Origin: Sphingobium arseniciresistens | Lineage (GTDB): Bacteria > Pseudomonadota > Alphaproteobacteria > Sphingomonadales > Sphingomonadaceae | DNA: 64,000 nt | Assembly (NCBI GenBank): GCA_029167225.1 | Contig: JARFNK010000006.1 | Location: 1-64,000, forward strand | Direction: 5' to 3' | Shown: in pieces, positions 1-8,807 of the stretch | Layout of the letters: every line of letters begins with the position of its first letter | How positions within the stretch are numbered: position 1 is the first letter of the stretch | The notes under the pieces: model-generated | The model's input: only the letters and a program-made list of their open reading frames with translations | Database searches by the model: none | What the model was told of the DNA's origin: nothing | Position numbers and translations under genes: made by a program

Positions 1-67
1 TGCTCTGATCACCCGACGACCGACAAACCATGCTCGCACGAACCCGGAGCGGAGGCCTCATGAATAG

Positions 68-2491
68 TGCGGGCTAGGGACGCCGGACACCGGGCCGACA
101 GAACCCGGCGGAATCCAGGACATCATCGTAACCGCGCGCCGCGTGAATGAAAATCTGCAGCGCGTCCCAGTGGCTATCACGGCGCTGGATGAGGAGAAGA
201 TGATCTCCGGTGGTGTCTATGATCAGCATTCGCTGTTCTCTCAGGTCGCCGGTCTGCAAAACTACACCAAGGCGCCCGGTAACGCTGCGATCGTCAATGG
301 AGCGAAAGTCCGGGGCGTGCAGGGCATCGCCTATTATTTCAACGGCATTCCCTATCCTTCGGTACAATGGAGCTATTTCGCACCATTTTTCGATGTGCAG
401 AGCGTCCAGGTGCTGAAGGGACCGCAAGGCACACTCTTTGGGCAGGCAAGCAATTCGGGCGCTATCATTGCTGAGCCCAACAAGCCCAAGAACGAATTTG
501 GCGGGTATATTTCGGGTTCCATCGGCAATTATGGTCTCAAGACGGTAGAAGGCGCGATCGACCTGCCGCTGATCAAGGACCATGTGTTGTTGCGCGTCTC
601 CGGCCGAACCTATTACCGTGGAGGGTTCATCAAGGACATTATTTCCGGCTATCGCTTGGGCCAGGACAATTACGACATTCTACGTGGCATCCTCGTCCTC
701 AAAGCGAACGAAAGCCTGCAGAACGAGACCCTCATTCAGTTCGAGCGTGCCAAGAACAGCGCATGGGCAGCACGAACGTTAAACGCATTGAACATGTCCC
801 CGCAATTTCCGCGACTTGCCGCCCAGGCCGCGCTCAACGGCATGACGGTGGCGCAATATCGGGCGGCACGCGACCAGATACTGGCGCAGCAGATCGCGCT
901 TGGACCATATAAGATACAGGGTTGGTCGACCGGTTGCCCCGGGACAGCATTCTCGCCGCCCACAAACTCGACCGTCCCCGGTCCCAACGTCAACAACGTC
1001 ATCCCGCAACCCTGCTCACCGGGAGAAGGCGGGCGCGCCGAAAACAATATTCTCACCAACACGACGACATGGTCCTTCACCGATCAGCTGACGGCCAAGA
1101 ATATCTTCGGCTATTCATGGGGGCGCTCGCGATTTTCGGTAGCGGACCAGGATTTCACGCGGCTTATCCTGCAAGACACCAATCCGCGCTCGTTCCAATA
1201 TGAGAAATATGCGCCGACCCGTTCGGACGAGTTGCAACTTATCGGTGATTTCGGCGCGCTGGACTTCGTTGCCGGTCTGTTCTGGTACAACACCAAACTC
1301 AATCCAACGACCGCGACCTACGCGCAGTTCGTGAACAATCTCGTCACCTCAGCGACGAAGACCGCGATCGACAACACCAGCAAGGCGATTTACGCGCAAG
1401 GAAATTATGATGCTTCGGCATTGCTGCCGGGGCTCACCCTGACGGCCGGCCTGCGATATACCAAGGATCGCCAGATCCGCACCAACTACGTCCTTAACCC
1501 GACAACCTTGGCGGTCACCAGCGTGACCGGCGGACGCGGCGTCGACGGCGGCGACGGCCGCTGGGATGCCACGACCTATACGCTGAGCGCACAGTATCAG
1601 GTCACGCCGCAGGCGATGATCTATTTCACCAACTCCAAGGGATATAGTACGGGCGGATTGCAGAATATTCCGGGCTTCTTCACTTACGATCCGGACTCGC
1701 TGAACAATTTGGAGGCAGGTCTCAAGGCGACCTGGCGGCTGGGCGAGTGGAACGTTCGAACGAACCTGGCCGCCTATTACGGCTATTTCAACAATGTGAA
1801 AGTCACCCAGTCGTTCGTCTACACGATCCCGGGCACCAATTCCCAGGCGGTCACCAACAATGCGATCCAGAACGCGGCGAAAGCTAGGATCAAGGGGCTG
1901 GAATTTGAAGGGACGGTCACCAACGGTCGGTTCGAACTGTCGGGCTTCGCAGCTTATTCCAAGGCTTATTTTACTGACTATCCAAGCCTCCATCCGGTGA
2001 CGCTCGCGCCGATCGACCGTAGCGCCGATCCTTTTTCAAATGCCCCGAAATGGAAGGTTGGCTTGTCTCCGTCCTACCGGTTGCCGCTGGAGAGTCTCAA
2101 GATCGGCGACGTTAGGCTGTTCGCGAATTTCAGCTTTAATTCCAGCTATTACACCAATTTCAGCAAGCCGATCGTACCGATAAACAATGATCCAGACACC
2201 GCTGCGATCTGCCGACAGCGCCGGACCGCGGCCAACGGTTACGGGCCGCTCTCGGCCGACGGCAAATGGGCGTATCTCGACTGTGCCCGCGCCTGGCACA
2301 ACCTGAACGTCGGCATTTCCTGGACGAACGTCCTCGACAAGGAAAATCTCGATGCCACGCTGCTCGTCACCAATGCTACTTTCTACAAGGGCATGTTGGG
2401 CATCAACAGCATCTACGATGGCGGCGGTTACAACACGGCTGACACCAACCTGCCGCGCTTCGTCTCTCTGACGATCCGCTACGGCTTCTAA
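68..2491 (+). CDS. TonB-dependent outer-membrane receptor, 5' end disrupted (no signal peptide)
   Basis: An outer-membrane active-transport channel driven by TonB-ExbBD. The frame is open from 68 and has a GTG at 143, but the codons just before that GTG already encode the TonB box and plug start (IIVTARR, about 125-142), so the GTG is not the natural start. Plug motifs follow (VPVAITAL, VLKGPQGTLFG), then a long beta-barrel ending in Arg-Tyr-Gly-Phe with the usual terminal aromatic. About 780 residues remain, normal for the family apart from the missing leader. A TAG at 65 closes the frame upstream, and a CTAG lies at 74-77 right before the plug coding begins, so the leader was probably lost by insertion or deletion. 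The two secreted esterase genes downstream suggest import of an aromatic ester or its products; that substrate is inference. Confidence 0.85.
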   Translation, partial: CGLGTPDTGPTEPGGIQDIIVTARRVNENLQRVPVAITALDEEKMISGGVYDQHSLFSQVAGLQNYTKAPGNAAIVNGAKVRGVQGIAYYFNGIPYPSVQWSYFAPFFDVQSVQVLKGPQGTLFGQASNSGAIIAEPNKPKNEFGGYISGSIGNYGLKTVEGAIDLPLIKDHVLLRVSGRTYYRGGFIKDIISGYRLGQDNYDILRGILVLKANESLQNETLIQFERAKNSAWAARTLNALNMSPQFPRLAAQAALNGMTVAQYRAARDQILAQQIALGPYKIQGWSTGCPGTAFSPPTNSTVPGPNVNNVIPQPCSPGEGGRAENNILTNTTTWSFTDQLTAKNIFGYSWGRSRFSVADQDFTRLILQDTNPRSFQYEKYAPTRSDELQLIGDFGALDFVAGLFWYNTKLNPTTATYAQFVNNLVTSATKTAIDNTSKAIYAQGNYDASALLPGLTLTAGLRYTKDRQIRTNYVLNPTTLAVTSVTGGRGVDGGDGRWDATTYTLSAQYQVTPQAMIYFTNSKGYSTGGLQNIPGFFTYDPDSLNNLEAGLKATWRLGEWNVRTNLAAYYGYFNNVKVTQSFVYTIPGTNSQAVTNNAIQNAAKARIKGLEFEGTVTNGRFELSGFAAYSKAYFTDYPSLHPVTLAPIDRSADPFSNAPKWKVGLSPSYRLPLESLKIGDVRLFANFSFNSSYYTNFSKPIVPINNDPDTAAICRQRRTAANGYGPLSADGKWAYLDCARAWHNLNVGISWTNVLDKENLDATLLVTNATFYKGMLGINSIYDGGGYNTADTNLPRFVSLTIRYGF

Positions 2492-2497
2492 AGCGGC

Positions 2498-2520
2498 GGG
2501 CGGAGCGCGAAGCTCCGCCC
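2498..2520 (+). terminator. Perfect 9-bp hairpin after the TonB receptor gene
   Basis: The arms GGGCGGAGC and GCTCCGCCC enclose a 5-nt loop, starting 7 bp after the receptor stop codon. No T-run follows, so it may be a weak terminator or an mRNA-stabilising stem between the receptor and the tannase-family gene 39 bp further on. Confidence 0.45.
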
Positions 2521-2558
2521 GCGCCGGCGAGCCTAGGGCAAAAGACAGGGAGAAGACT

Positions 2559-4172
2559 TTGTTGAAATGGAGACTTTGGAGACTTGTGATTCTCGGTGCG
2601 ATCATCGGGCCGTCGGTCTGGAGCTCCGCTCAGGCACAAACGCCCGTTCCCGCCAGCACGACTGCAGCAATGACGTGCAAGGATCTTCAGAATGTCGATT
2701 TCCAGGATGTGCAGGACGCGCCGACGGAACTCATGACCGCCCAGCAGATCGAGGCGACGGCTGATGTCCCCGCGCATTGTCTGGTCGATGGCTACATCCT
2801 CCCCCAGGTGGGGTTCGGCATGAAACTGCCGCTGAGCGGCTGGAACGGCAAATTCCTGATGATGGGCTGCGGCGGTTTGTGCGGCACGCTACGCATTGGG
2901 CTCACAAGTTGCGACGATGGGCTACGCCGCGGATATGCCTGCGCCACCACCGATCTGGGCCATTCCTCGACGGGAAACCCCGCGTCCAAGCGTATCGCTG
3001 CGGATCGGATATGGGCCTACAATAATTTACAGGCCGAGGTAGACCACGGCTTCCGGGCGGTCCACGTCGCTACCCTCGCCGCCAAGGCGATCACGACACG
3101 CTTCTATAGTGGATCGCCGAAACACTCCTATTTCATGGGCTGCTCGGACGGAGGGCGTGAAGCACTGTCTCAGGCACAGGACTTTCCTTGGAACTATGAC
3201 GGGATCATCTCCATCGATCCTGCGGCAAACATCAGCAAGTCAAACTTCACGCACCATATGGCATGGCTCGCCATCAGCAAGAACGGCCAGTCGCTATTCT
3301 CGCCTTCGGACGTCGATTTCATCGCTGACAGCGTAATGCGTGCCTGTGATCCTGTGGATGGCCTCAAGGACGGAGTCATCGACGACCCGCGGATGTGCAA
3401 ATTCGATCCCGGCGCGCTGCAGTGCAGGCCGGATAAAACGGGCAAAGCAGGAAAGTGCCTTACCGCTGAGCAGGTAGCAGCCGCAAGAAAACTCTATGCC
3501 GGGCCAAGGACCGCTTCGGGCGAACAAATCTACTACGGACCTGTTCTGGGCGGGGAGAAAGGCGACAATGCGTTCAATTCCACCGGCCGTTTTGCCGATG
3601 TGTTCCGCTACACCGCCTTCTCTCCAGATCCCGGTCCGACCTGGACCCAGAATGATTTCGACATCAATACCGACTACAAGCGGCTCGGCGTAATGGGAAA
3701 ACTTTGGAATGCCGCCAATCCGGACCTGCGCGCGTTCAAGGGCGCGGGCGGCAAGCTCATCATGGCGCAGGGCTGGGATAATGGCGGCTCTTCGAACACG
3801 CTGGCCAATGTCGACTATTATGAGATGGTGGAACGCGTGATGAACGGACGCGCCGCCACACAGGATTTCGCGCGTTTGTTCATGATGCCCGGCCGGGATC
3901 ATTGCGGCCGTGGCCCCGGCGCCAACGCGATCGACTTCCTCAGCTACCTGGAATCATGGGTGGAAAAAAAGCAGGCGCCCGATATGATGCTGGCATCACA
4001 TCTTGACCCAGCGACCGCTGCGCGCAGCGATTACACGCAGGCACCAACAGACCCCGCGAAGGTCGGATTTACCCGACCGCTCTACCCTTATCCGCTGCGG
4101 GCTAAGTATAAGGGGAAGGGTGACCCCAATGATTATCGAAACTTCGGCCCGGTCGAGGCGAATACGAAGTAA
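2559..4172 (+). CDS. Secreted tannase/feruloyl esterase family hydrolase
   Basis: Alpha/beta hydrolase of the tannase/feruloyl esterase family, whose members split esters of aromatic acids (tannins, feruloyl esters, and in some cases terephthalate half-esters). Residues 1-27 form a Sec signal ending in AQAQ. The family's CS-D-HC arrangement is visible: Cys195-Ser196 in GCSDGG (nucleophile), Asp407 in GWDNGG, and His448-Cys449 in RDHCGRG, where the two cysteines are expected to form the disulfide next to the triad. The length of 537 residues is normal. The start is TTG at 2559 with a purine-rich site (ACAGGGAGA) upstream; a second TTG follows at 2562. It lies between a TonB receptor and a second secreted esterase, so periplasmic ester breakdown after uptake is likely. 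The substrate cannot be read from sequence. Confidence 0.9.
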   Translation: MLKWRLWRLVILGAIIGPSVWSSAQAQTPVPASTTAAMTCKDLQNVDFQDVQDAPTELMTAQQIEATADVPAHCLVDGYILPQVGFGMKLPLSGWNGKFLMMGCGGLCGTLRIGLTSCDDGLRRGYACATTDLGHSSTGNPASKRIAADRIWAYNNLQAEVDHGFRAVHVATLAAKAITTRFYSGSPKHSYFMGCSDGGREALSQAQDFPWNYDGIISIDPAANISKSNFTHHMAWLAISKNGQSLFSPSDVDFIADSVMRACDPVDGLKDGVIDDPRMCKFDPGALQCRPDKTGKAGKCLTAEQVAAARKLYAGPRTASGEQIYYGPVLGGEKGDNAFNSTGRFADVFRYTAFSPDPGPTWTQNDFDINTDYKRLGVMGKLWNAANPDLRAFKGAGGKLIMAQGWDNGGSSNTLANVDYYEMVERVMNGRAATQDFARLFMMPGRDHCGRGPGANAIDFLSYLESWVEKKQAPDMMLASHLDPATAARSDYTQAPTDPAKVGFTRPLYPYPLRAKYKGKGDPNDYRNFGPVEANTK

Positions 4173-4210
4173 ATCGGCGATCGGGCCGTGGCGTAGACAA
4201 ATTATAGGAA

Positions 4211-5845
4211 TTGACGTTGAGCTTTGATCCTTCCCATCTCCCGCTCCCGAGGCGTACGCTTCTCACTGGCGCAGCCGCGGCAGGAGTGCTGACGCTGCTT
4301 GGTCGTCCGGCACTCGCCCAGCAGTCCCGCGTCATCGTTGAAACATCGCATGGCAAGGTCCGCGGTCAGTCGCTTGACGGCGTGCAGGTTTTCAAAGGCA
4401 TCCCTTTCGCAGCCTCGACGGCGGGATCGAACCGCTTCCTCCCGCCGCAGCCGGTCGAGCCTTGGCCGGGTGTGCGCGATGCCCTGGCCTATGGTGCCAT
4501 CGCGCCGCAGATCGTACGCGGCGAAGCTTCGTCTTCTGGGCCACCGATCAGCGAGGACTGCCTGTCGCTCAACATCTTCACGCCCTCGTTAAGCGGCGGG
4601 CGCCCTGTCATGGTGTGGCTCCATGGCGGAGGCTGGCGCGTGGGGAGCGGCTCCGGCGCGATGACCGACGGCAGCATCCTCGCCGCACAGGGCGATGTGG
4701 TCGTCGTTACGATCAACCATCGATTGAGCCTCTTTGGCCATCTGTTGATCGAGGATGGCGACGAACGGTTTGCGGATTCCGGCAATACCGGCGTGCTCGA
4801 CATGGTTGCGGCGCTGAAATGGGTGCAAGAGAATATCACGTCGTTCGGCGGCAATCCCGACAATGTGACGATCTTCGGCGAATCCGGCGGCGGGTCCAAG
4901 GTCGGCGCGATGATGGCGACGCGCGCGGCGCGCGGCCTGTTCCACAAGGCTATCGCACAAAGTTGCAGCGGCACGCTGCGCATCACCGGGCCGGAGGAAG
5001 CACGCAGCCGATCGCATCGCTTGGTTCAGGAACTCGGACTCGGCAAGGCGTCGGGCAAGGCTCTGCAACAGGTGCCGTTAGACCGCCTGATCGCGGCGCT
5101 TATCGCGACCGCGCCGTCTGTGAATGCCTACCGGCCGATCATCGACGACCGGACCTTCGATCGCCATCCCTTTGACCCGGATGCGCCCGCCATCTCCGCG
5201 CATATTCCGCTAATCGCGGGGAATATGGCTACGGAGACAACGGCCGAACTGGCGCATGACCGGAGCAACTTCGCCCTGCCCGAGGCAGAGGTCCGGCGTC
5301 GGCTCATTCGTTACCTTCAGGTTGCGGAGGCGGAGAGCGACCGGGTCATGGCTGCCTACAAGGCGTTGCGACCCAGTGCATCGCCCAGCGATCTTCTCGT
5401 CGCGATCACCACCGACTACCAATATCTGCGTAACACCCGGCGCATGGCCGAACTGCAGGCCAAAGCGGGCGCCGCCGCAGTCTATACCTACATCTTCGAC
5501 TGGCGGACACCGGTGATGGACGGGCTGTTGAAGTCTCCGCACGGAGCAGATGTCCCGTTCGTGTTCGGCACGACGGCTACCGCGGCGCGCATGATCGGAA
5601 CCGGGGCGGACCTCACGCCGATGAGCCGAATCATGATCGCGGCCTGGTCTGCATTTGCTCGTACCGGGAATCCGGACAACCCCCTCATCCCCCATTGGCC
5701 GCAGTTCCGTGCCAAGGATCGCGCCACGATGATGCTCAACCTGCCAAGCCGGGTAGAGTATGATCCCGGCGGGCGAGCGCGAGCGAGCCTGGATCGCCTG
5801 CCCGTTTACGAATATAACATGCCGATCAACTTCGATGAGCCTTGA
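4211..5845 (+). CDS. Tat-exported type-B carboxylesterase
   Basis: Carboxylesterase/para-nitrobenzyl esterase family (cholinesterase fold), hydrolysing carboxylic esters. The N-terminus carries a twin-arginine signal (PRRTLLTG, residues 12-19, then a hydrophobic stretch ending ALAQ), so it should be exported folded. Family landmarks are the oxyanion loop LHGGGW, the nucleophile Ser225 in GESGGG, and the probable catalytic His444 in SPHGADVPF. The 544 residues cover a full domain. The start is TTG with TAGGAA just upstream. It lies 38 bp after the tannase-family gene and is probably co-transcribed. Two different exported esterases behind one TonB receptor point to a catabolic cassette for a polyester-like or multiply esterified aromatic compound (inference). 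Confidence 0.9.
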   Translation: MTLSFDPSHLPLPRRTLLTGAAAAGVLTLLGRPALAQQSRVIVETSHGKVRGQSLDGVQVFKGIPFAASTAGSNRFLPPQPVEPWPGVRDALAYGAIAPQIVRGEASSSGPPISEDCLSLNIFTPSLSGGRPVMVWLHGGGWRVGSGSGAMTDGSILAAQGDVVVVTINHRLSLFGHLLIEDGDERFADSGNTGVLDMVAALKWVQENITSFGGNPDNVTIFGESGGGSKVGAMMATRAARGLFHKAIAQSCSGTLRITGPEEARSRSHRLVQELGLGKASGKALQQVPLDRLIAALIATAPSVNAYRPIIDDRTFDRHPFDPDAPAISAHIPLIAGNMATETTAELAHDRSNFALPEAEVRRRLIRYLQVAEAESDRVMAAYKALRPSASPSDLLVAITTDYQYLRNTRRMAELQAKAGAAAVYTYIFDWRTPVMDGLLKSPHGADVPFVFGTTATAARMIGTGADLTPMSRIMIAAWSAFARTGNPDNPLIPHWPQFRAKDRATMMLNLPSRVEYDPGGRARASLDRLPVYEYNMPINFDEP

Positions 5846-5862
5846 TCCATGATCGAATGGTG

Positions 5863-5880
5863 CGGCTCCGTTGGGAGCCG
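5863..5880 (+). terminator. Hairpin between the carboxylesterase gene and the IS remnant
   Basis: CGGCTCC and GGAGCCG form a 7-bp stem around a 4-nt loop, starting 18 bp after the carboxylesterase stop. A run of six T follows, but 10 bp further on and inside the transposase remnant, so function as a terminator is uncertain. Confidence 0.3.
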
Positions 5881-5884
5881 AGAT

Positions 5885-6218
5885 CCCCTTTTTTACCCCA
5901 AGGCAGGAAGCCGTGTGGTGTGCCTTGAGATAGGTCGCATCGATCATGACGGTCTGCGGCTCGGCGCGGTGGGCGGACAGGCCTTCCATCATTCGGGTGA
6001 AAACACCCATCTCGCCCCAACGTTTCCAGCGGTTGTACAATGTCTTGTGCGACCCGTATTCCCTCGGTGAATCTCGCCGGGCGTAGCCCGTTCCGGTTGA
6101 CGAAAATGATACCGCTCAGGACCCGACGGTCGTCCACCCGTGGCTTGCCGTGGCTCTTGGGAAAATACGGCGACAGCCGCCCCATCTGCTCGTCCGTCAG
6201 CCAATAATGGTCACTCAT
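5885..6218 (-). pseudogene. IS5-family transposase, frameshifted and 3'-truncated
   Basis: The first part reads MSDHYWLTDEQM, then YFPKSHGKPRVDDRRV and GIIFVNRNGLR, the typical N-terminus of IS427-type transposases. After NGLR the frame is wrong. The expected continuation (PREYG.HKTLYNRWKRWGEMGVFTRMMEGL) is present in another frame from about 6070, which indicates a small indel rather than the usual programmed shift. The second frame runs through the DATYLKAH motif to LGVKKG at about 5885 and then diverges, so most of the catalytic DDE domain is absent. The gene cannot make active transposase. Confidence 0.85.
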
Positions 6219-6279
6219 GTTCAGTCTCCTTGCGGAGCCTGAATCATATCGCCAGCTGCCAATCAATGGGTCCTGAGCC
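5885..6279 (-). mobile_element. IS5-family (IS427-like) insertion sequence remnant
   Basis: One end is preserved. Reading on the minus strand, the element begins with GGCTCAGGACCC (6279-6268), directly abutting CTAG (6279-6282), which fits the CTAG/TA target preference of the IS427 group. It interrupts the tyrosine-recombinase gene. The other end is missing: homology stops inside the transposase at about 5885, close to the end of the carboxylesterase gene. The loss implies a later deletion that also removed the far part of the integrase. Confidence 0.7.
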
Positions 6280-6282
6280 TAG

Positions 6283-7338
6283 TGTTCGCCTGAGATCATG
6301 GAGGCGCCATGGCGGCATACAACGGCCGCCATCGTTGGCAATCGAACTGTCGACGTCCTTTGAAATCAGCTTGTCGAGCTTCGTCTTGCCCTTGTAATAC
6401 GCTGTGAACACGGCGCCGGTCGCCGTTGGAAAGACCCTACCGCGAATTGGCCACTTTTCGCTTCCTGCCACCTTGTCGAGTTCGGAAACCGCGAGGTCAT
6501 TGAGCGGAATTGAGGTGAGCTCGCCGTTTTTCGTCCGGTCGCCGGACAGCCGCATCTCACGTTCATCGCGATCCAACTCTTGCCAGTGAAGCCCGCCGAT
6601 CTCTTCTCGACGCTGGCCGGTGGCAATCAGGAGTCGCACGATCGATCCAAAGCACCGATGGCATTCCGGGGCGTTAATCCAGACCTTCGCCAATTCGCTG
6701 TCGCTCAACGAGCGCTCGCGAGGTTTAACCGCTTTCGGTGTTTTCATGCCTTCCATCGGGCTTCTGTCGATGTCGCCACGGCTCACCGCCCATCGAAATA
6801 GGCGCCTCAGCACCGCGAAAACGTTGCGACGATTGGCGGCCTGATTTGGCGGCATGCCATCGAACACGGCCACCACATCAATGCGCGCGATTGCGGGAAG
6901 CGCCTTGTCCCGCAAGACGGGTTTGACGTGTCGCCGAAGTGATCGCGTTACGAGCGTCGACCAACCTTTCCCTTTGCAATCCGCAGCAAAACGATCGGCA
7001 TAGTTGGAAAAGGCAAGGTCGACAGCCTCGCGCCGTCGCTGCTTGTCGGATTCGATGGGGTCGATCCCTTGGGCGACGAGGCGGAAGAGTCTCGTCGCCT
7101 CCTCGCGAGCGGTGGAGGGCGTCCATGGCGAGCCATGACCGCCGATGGTGTAGCGACGCGTCTTCGCCTCGCGGCCACCCATCCTATACTGGACGGCGTA
7201 GGACGCAGAGCCGCCCGCGGTAATCTTGAGTCCGAACCCCTTCAGTTCGTCATCCCAAAGGAAGCCAGTAACAGCGCCTGCCTGAAGGGCGTCGAGGGTC
7301 CGCTTGGTGATTTTTCCGGTGGCCGTGACAAATCTCAT
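6283..7338 (-). pseudogene. Tyrosine recombinase (P4-type integrase), cut by an IS before the catalytic Tyr
   Basis: Site-specific recombinase of the prophage/island type that integrates mobile DNA. Visible parts are the N-terminal arm-binding domain (KITKRTLDAL, then the GFGLKITAGG segment), the SAM-like core-binding domain (about residues 100-180), and a catalytic domain with the first Arg in TGQRREEI and the HxxR box in WRLHDLRRT. The next codons belong to an inserted IS5-family end at a CTAG site (6279-6282), so the C-terminal segment with the second His/Trp position and the Tyr nucleophile is lost. About 352 of an expected 400 residues remain. The gene lies 116 bp from the 3' end of trmB, which marks the island edge. 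The recombinase should be inactive. Confidence 0.85.
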
Positions 7339-7454
7339 GTACCAGAAAAGTAATCACCCAGCAATCACCGGAACGGAAATCGGCGGCGGCAGGCGGTAGC
7401 GAATTTAGGAGTAACCACCTGAAAAACAGTCATTCACCACGCCAGGCTATTGAT

Positions 7455-8150
7455 CTAAATCCGCCGATAGCGGAAATACCACACTTCATGGCCAAGGCGG
7501 CGGGCCTTGGCTTCATAGCGGGTTTCGGGCCAGCCACCGGGGCGGGTCAGGAAATCCCTGGGCTCGGTGGCGAGCCAGTCGAAGGCCGGATGGCCGTTCA
7601 TCACCATCATCGCCCAGCGCACATAGACCGGATGGTCCGTGCCGAAGCGGAACTCGCCGCCGGGCTTCAGCTTGCGTGCGATCATGGCGACCGGGCCGGG
7701 GTTCATCATCCGTCGCTTGGAATGGCGCGCCTTGGGCCATGGGTCGGGATGCAGCAGATAGACGAAGCTCAAGGAGCCATCCGGCACGCGGGCGAGCACG
7801 TCCAGCGCATTGCCCATGTGCAGGCGAATATTGCCCAGTGCGCCGTCGCGGATATGGCCGAGCGCGGTGACGACGCCGTTCAGAAAGGGTTCGCAGCCGA
7901 TGAAGCCATGATCGGGCAGCATGTCGGCGCGATAGGCCATATGCTCGCCGCCGCCGAAGCCGATCTCGAAATGCATCGGCCGGTCATAGCCGAACAGCCC
8001 CTCGGCCGTGATCGGGCCTTCCTCTGGCACGGAAAGGGCGGGGAGCAGGGTGTCGACGAGTTCCTGCTGCCCAGCGCGGAGCTTGTGCCCGGACTGGCGG
8101 CCATAGAGGCGGTTGAGCGTGGTCGGATCACCGGATTTGTGCGCGGTCAT
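7455..8150 (-). CDS. trmB: tRNA (guanine-N7-)-methyltransferase
   Basis: Methylates G46 of tRNA to m7G using S-adenosylmethionine. The SAM site is seen in FEIGFGGGEH, and the family motif LLHPDPWPKARHSKRR follows in the middle third. A longer reading frame exists upstream, but its residues are low-complexity and unlike the family, so the start is placed at 8150 (MTAHKSGDPTTLNRLYGRQ), giving about 231 residues, the usual size. It is the last gene of a minus-strand group with metK and lnt. It borders the foreign island, whose integrase lies just beyond its stop codon. Confidence 0.93.
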   Translation of the reverse strand: MTAHKSGDPTTLNRLYGRQSGHKLRAGQQELVDTLLPALSVPEEGPITAEGLFGYDRPMHFEIGFGGGEHMAYRADMLPDHGFIGCEPFLNGVVTALGHIRDGALGNIRLHMGNALDVLARVPDGSLSFVYLLHPDPWPKARHSKRRMMNPGPVAMIARKLKPGGEFRFGTDHPVYVRWAMMVMNGHPAFDWLATEPRDFLTRPGGWPETRYEAKARRLGHEVWYFRYRRI

Positions 8151-8440
8151 GACGAGGGCGCTTAGCGGGCGCGCGGACGGGGAGCAAGACGGGAGATGCG
8201 GCGCGCCTGGGAATCGCAGGCAGGGCGTGGTCGGTGGAGAGTGCAGAGAAAGGCCGGTCCGGCGTCGCCATGCCGCATCTCGCGCAGGGTACCGCACTGG
8301 CTGCATATCCCCGCAGTACGACCCCAGGCCAGGCGCTGTCGGAATGCGGGGGCGATGATCCGGGGAGGTAATGGCTATAGCGTTGAGGCGGACGGGCGAC
8401 CGCGATGGTCGCGCCGTCGCCCCGGAGATCGGTCAGAGCC
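8151..8440. other. Spacer between trmB and a small secreted protein gene
   Basis: No convincing gene, terminator or repeat was found in these 290 bases. Frames that are open here are high-G+C shadows without family features or a good ribosome site. Confidence 0.5.
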
Positions 8441-8629
8441 TTATTTGGGGCACTTGATGAATTTGCCCTTCGCGTCCTTGCACGGCGCTTTCTTCACGGG
8501 AGCGGCGGGCTTGGGCGGGCATTTGACGAACTTGCCCTTGGCGTCCTTGCAGGGGGCCGCATAGGCGGGGGCCGCGGCGCCGGCGAGGAGCGACAGGGTG
8601 AGCAGGGCAGTCGCGATTGTCTTTTTCAT
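8441..8629 (-). CDS. Small secreted protein with a duplicated CKDAKGKF[VI]KCP motif
   Basis: A 62-residue product. Residues 1-24 form a clear Sec signal (MKKTIATALLTLSLLAG, then PAYAA). The mature part consists of two near-identical units, PCKDAKGKFVKCPP and PCKDAKGKFIKCPK, joined by a Pro/Ala/Lys linker. The four cysteines and many lysines suggest a small disulfide-stabilised basic periplasmic or secreted peptide. An upstream frame extension was rejected because the signal peptide begins at 8629. No function is known to me; the internal duplication is direct sequence evidence. Confidence 0.7.
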   Translation of the reverse strand: MKKTIATALLTLSLLAGAAAPAYAAPCKDAKGKFVKCPPKPAAPVKKAPCKDAKGKFIKCPK

Positions 8630-8807
8630 GGCACATCCTTCTCTGTTGTGCGTGCCGGCAGGTGAGCATGGGGGCGTCCACCGGGCTGGCAAGGGGCATG
8701 ATAGTGGGATGGCTGGCGATGGCCCAGTTACGTTTCGGTCATATTTCAGACGGGATGAAATGGGCGGGGGCGGAAGGGCGTGGCCGCAGGCCATGCGAGC
8801 TGGCCGT

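Noticed and set aside
1349-2777. Minus-strand frames opposite the TonB receptor and tannase-family genes
   Set aside because: They overlap well-supported genes fully and have shadow-like composition.
7339-7454. tRNA gene as integration site
   Set aside because: No cloverleaf or TTCGAATC-type T-loop sequence is seen between the integrase and trmB.
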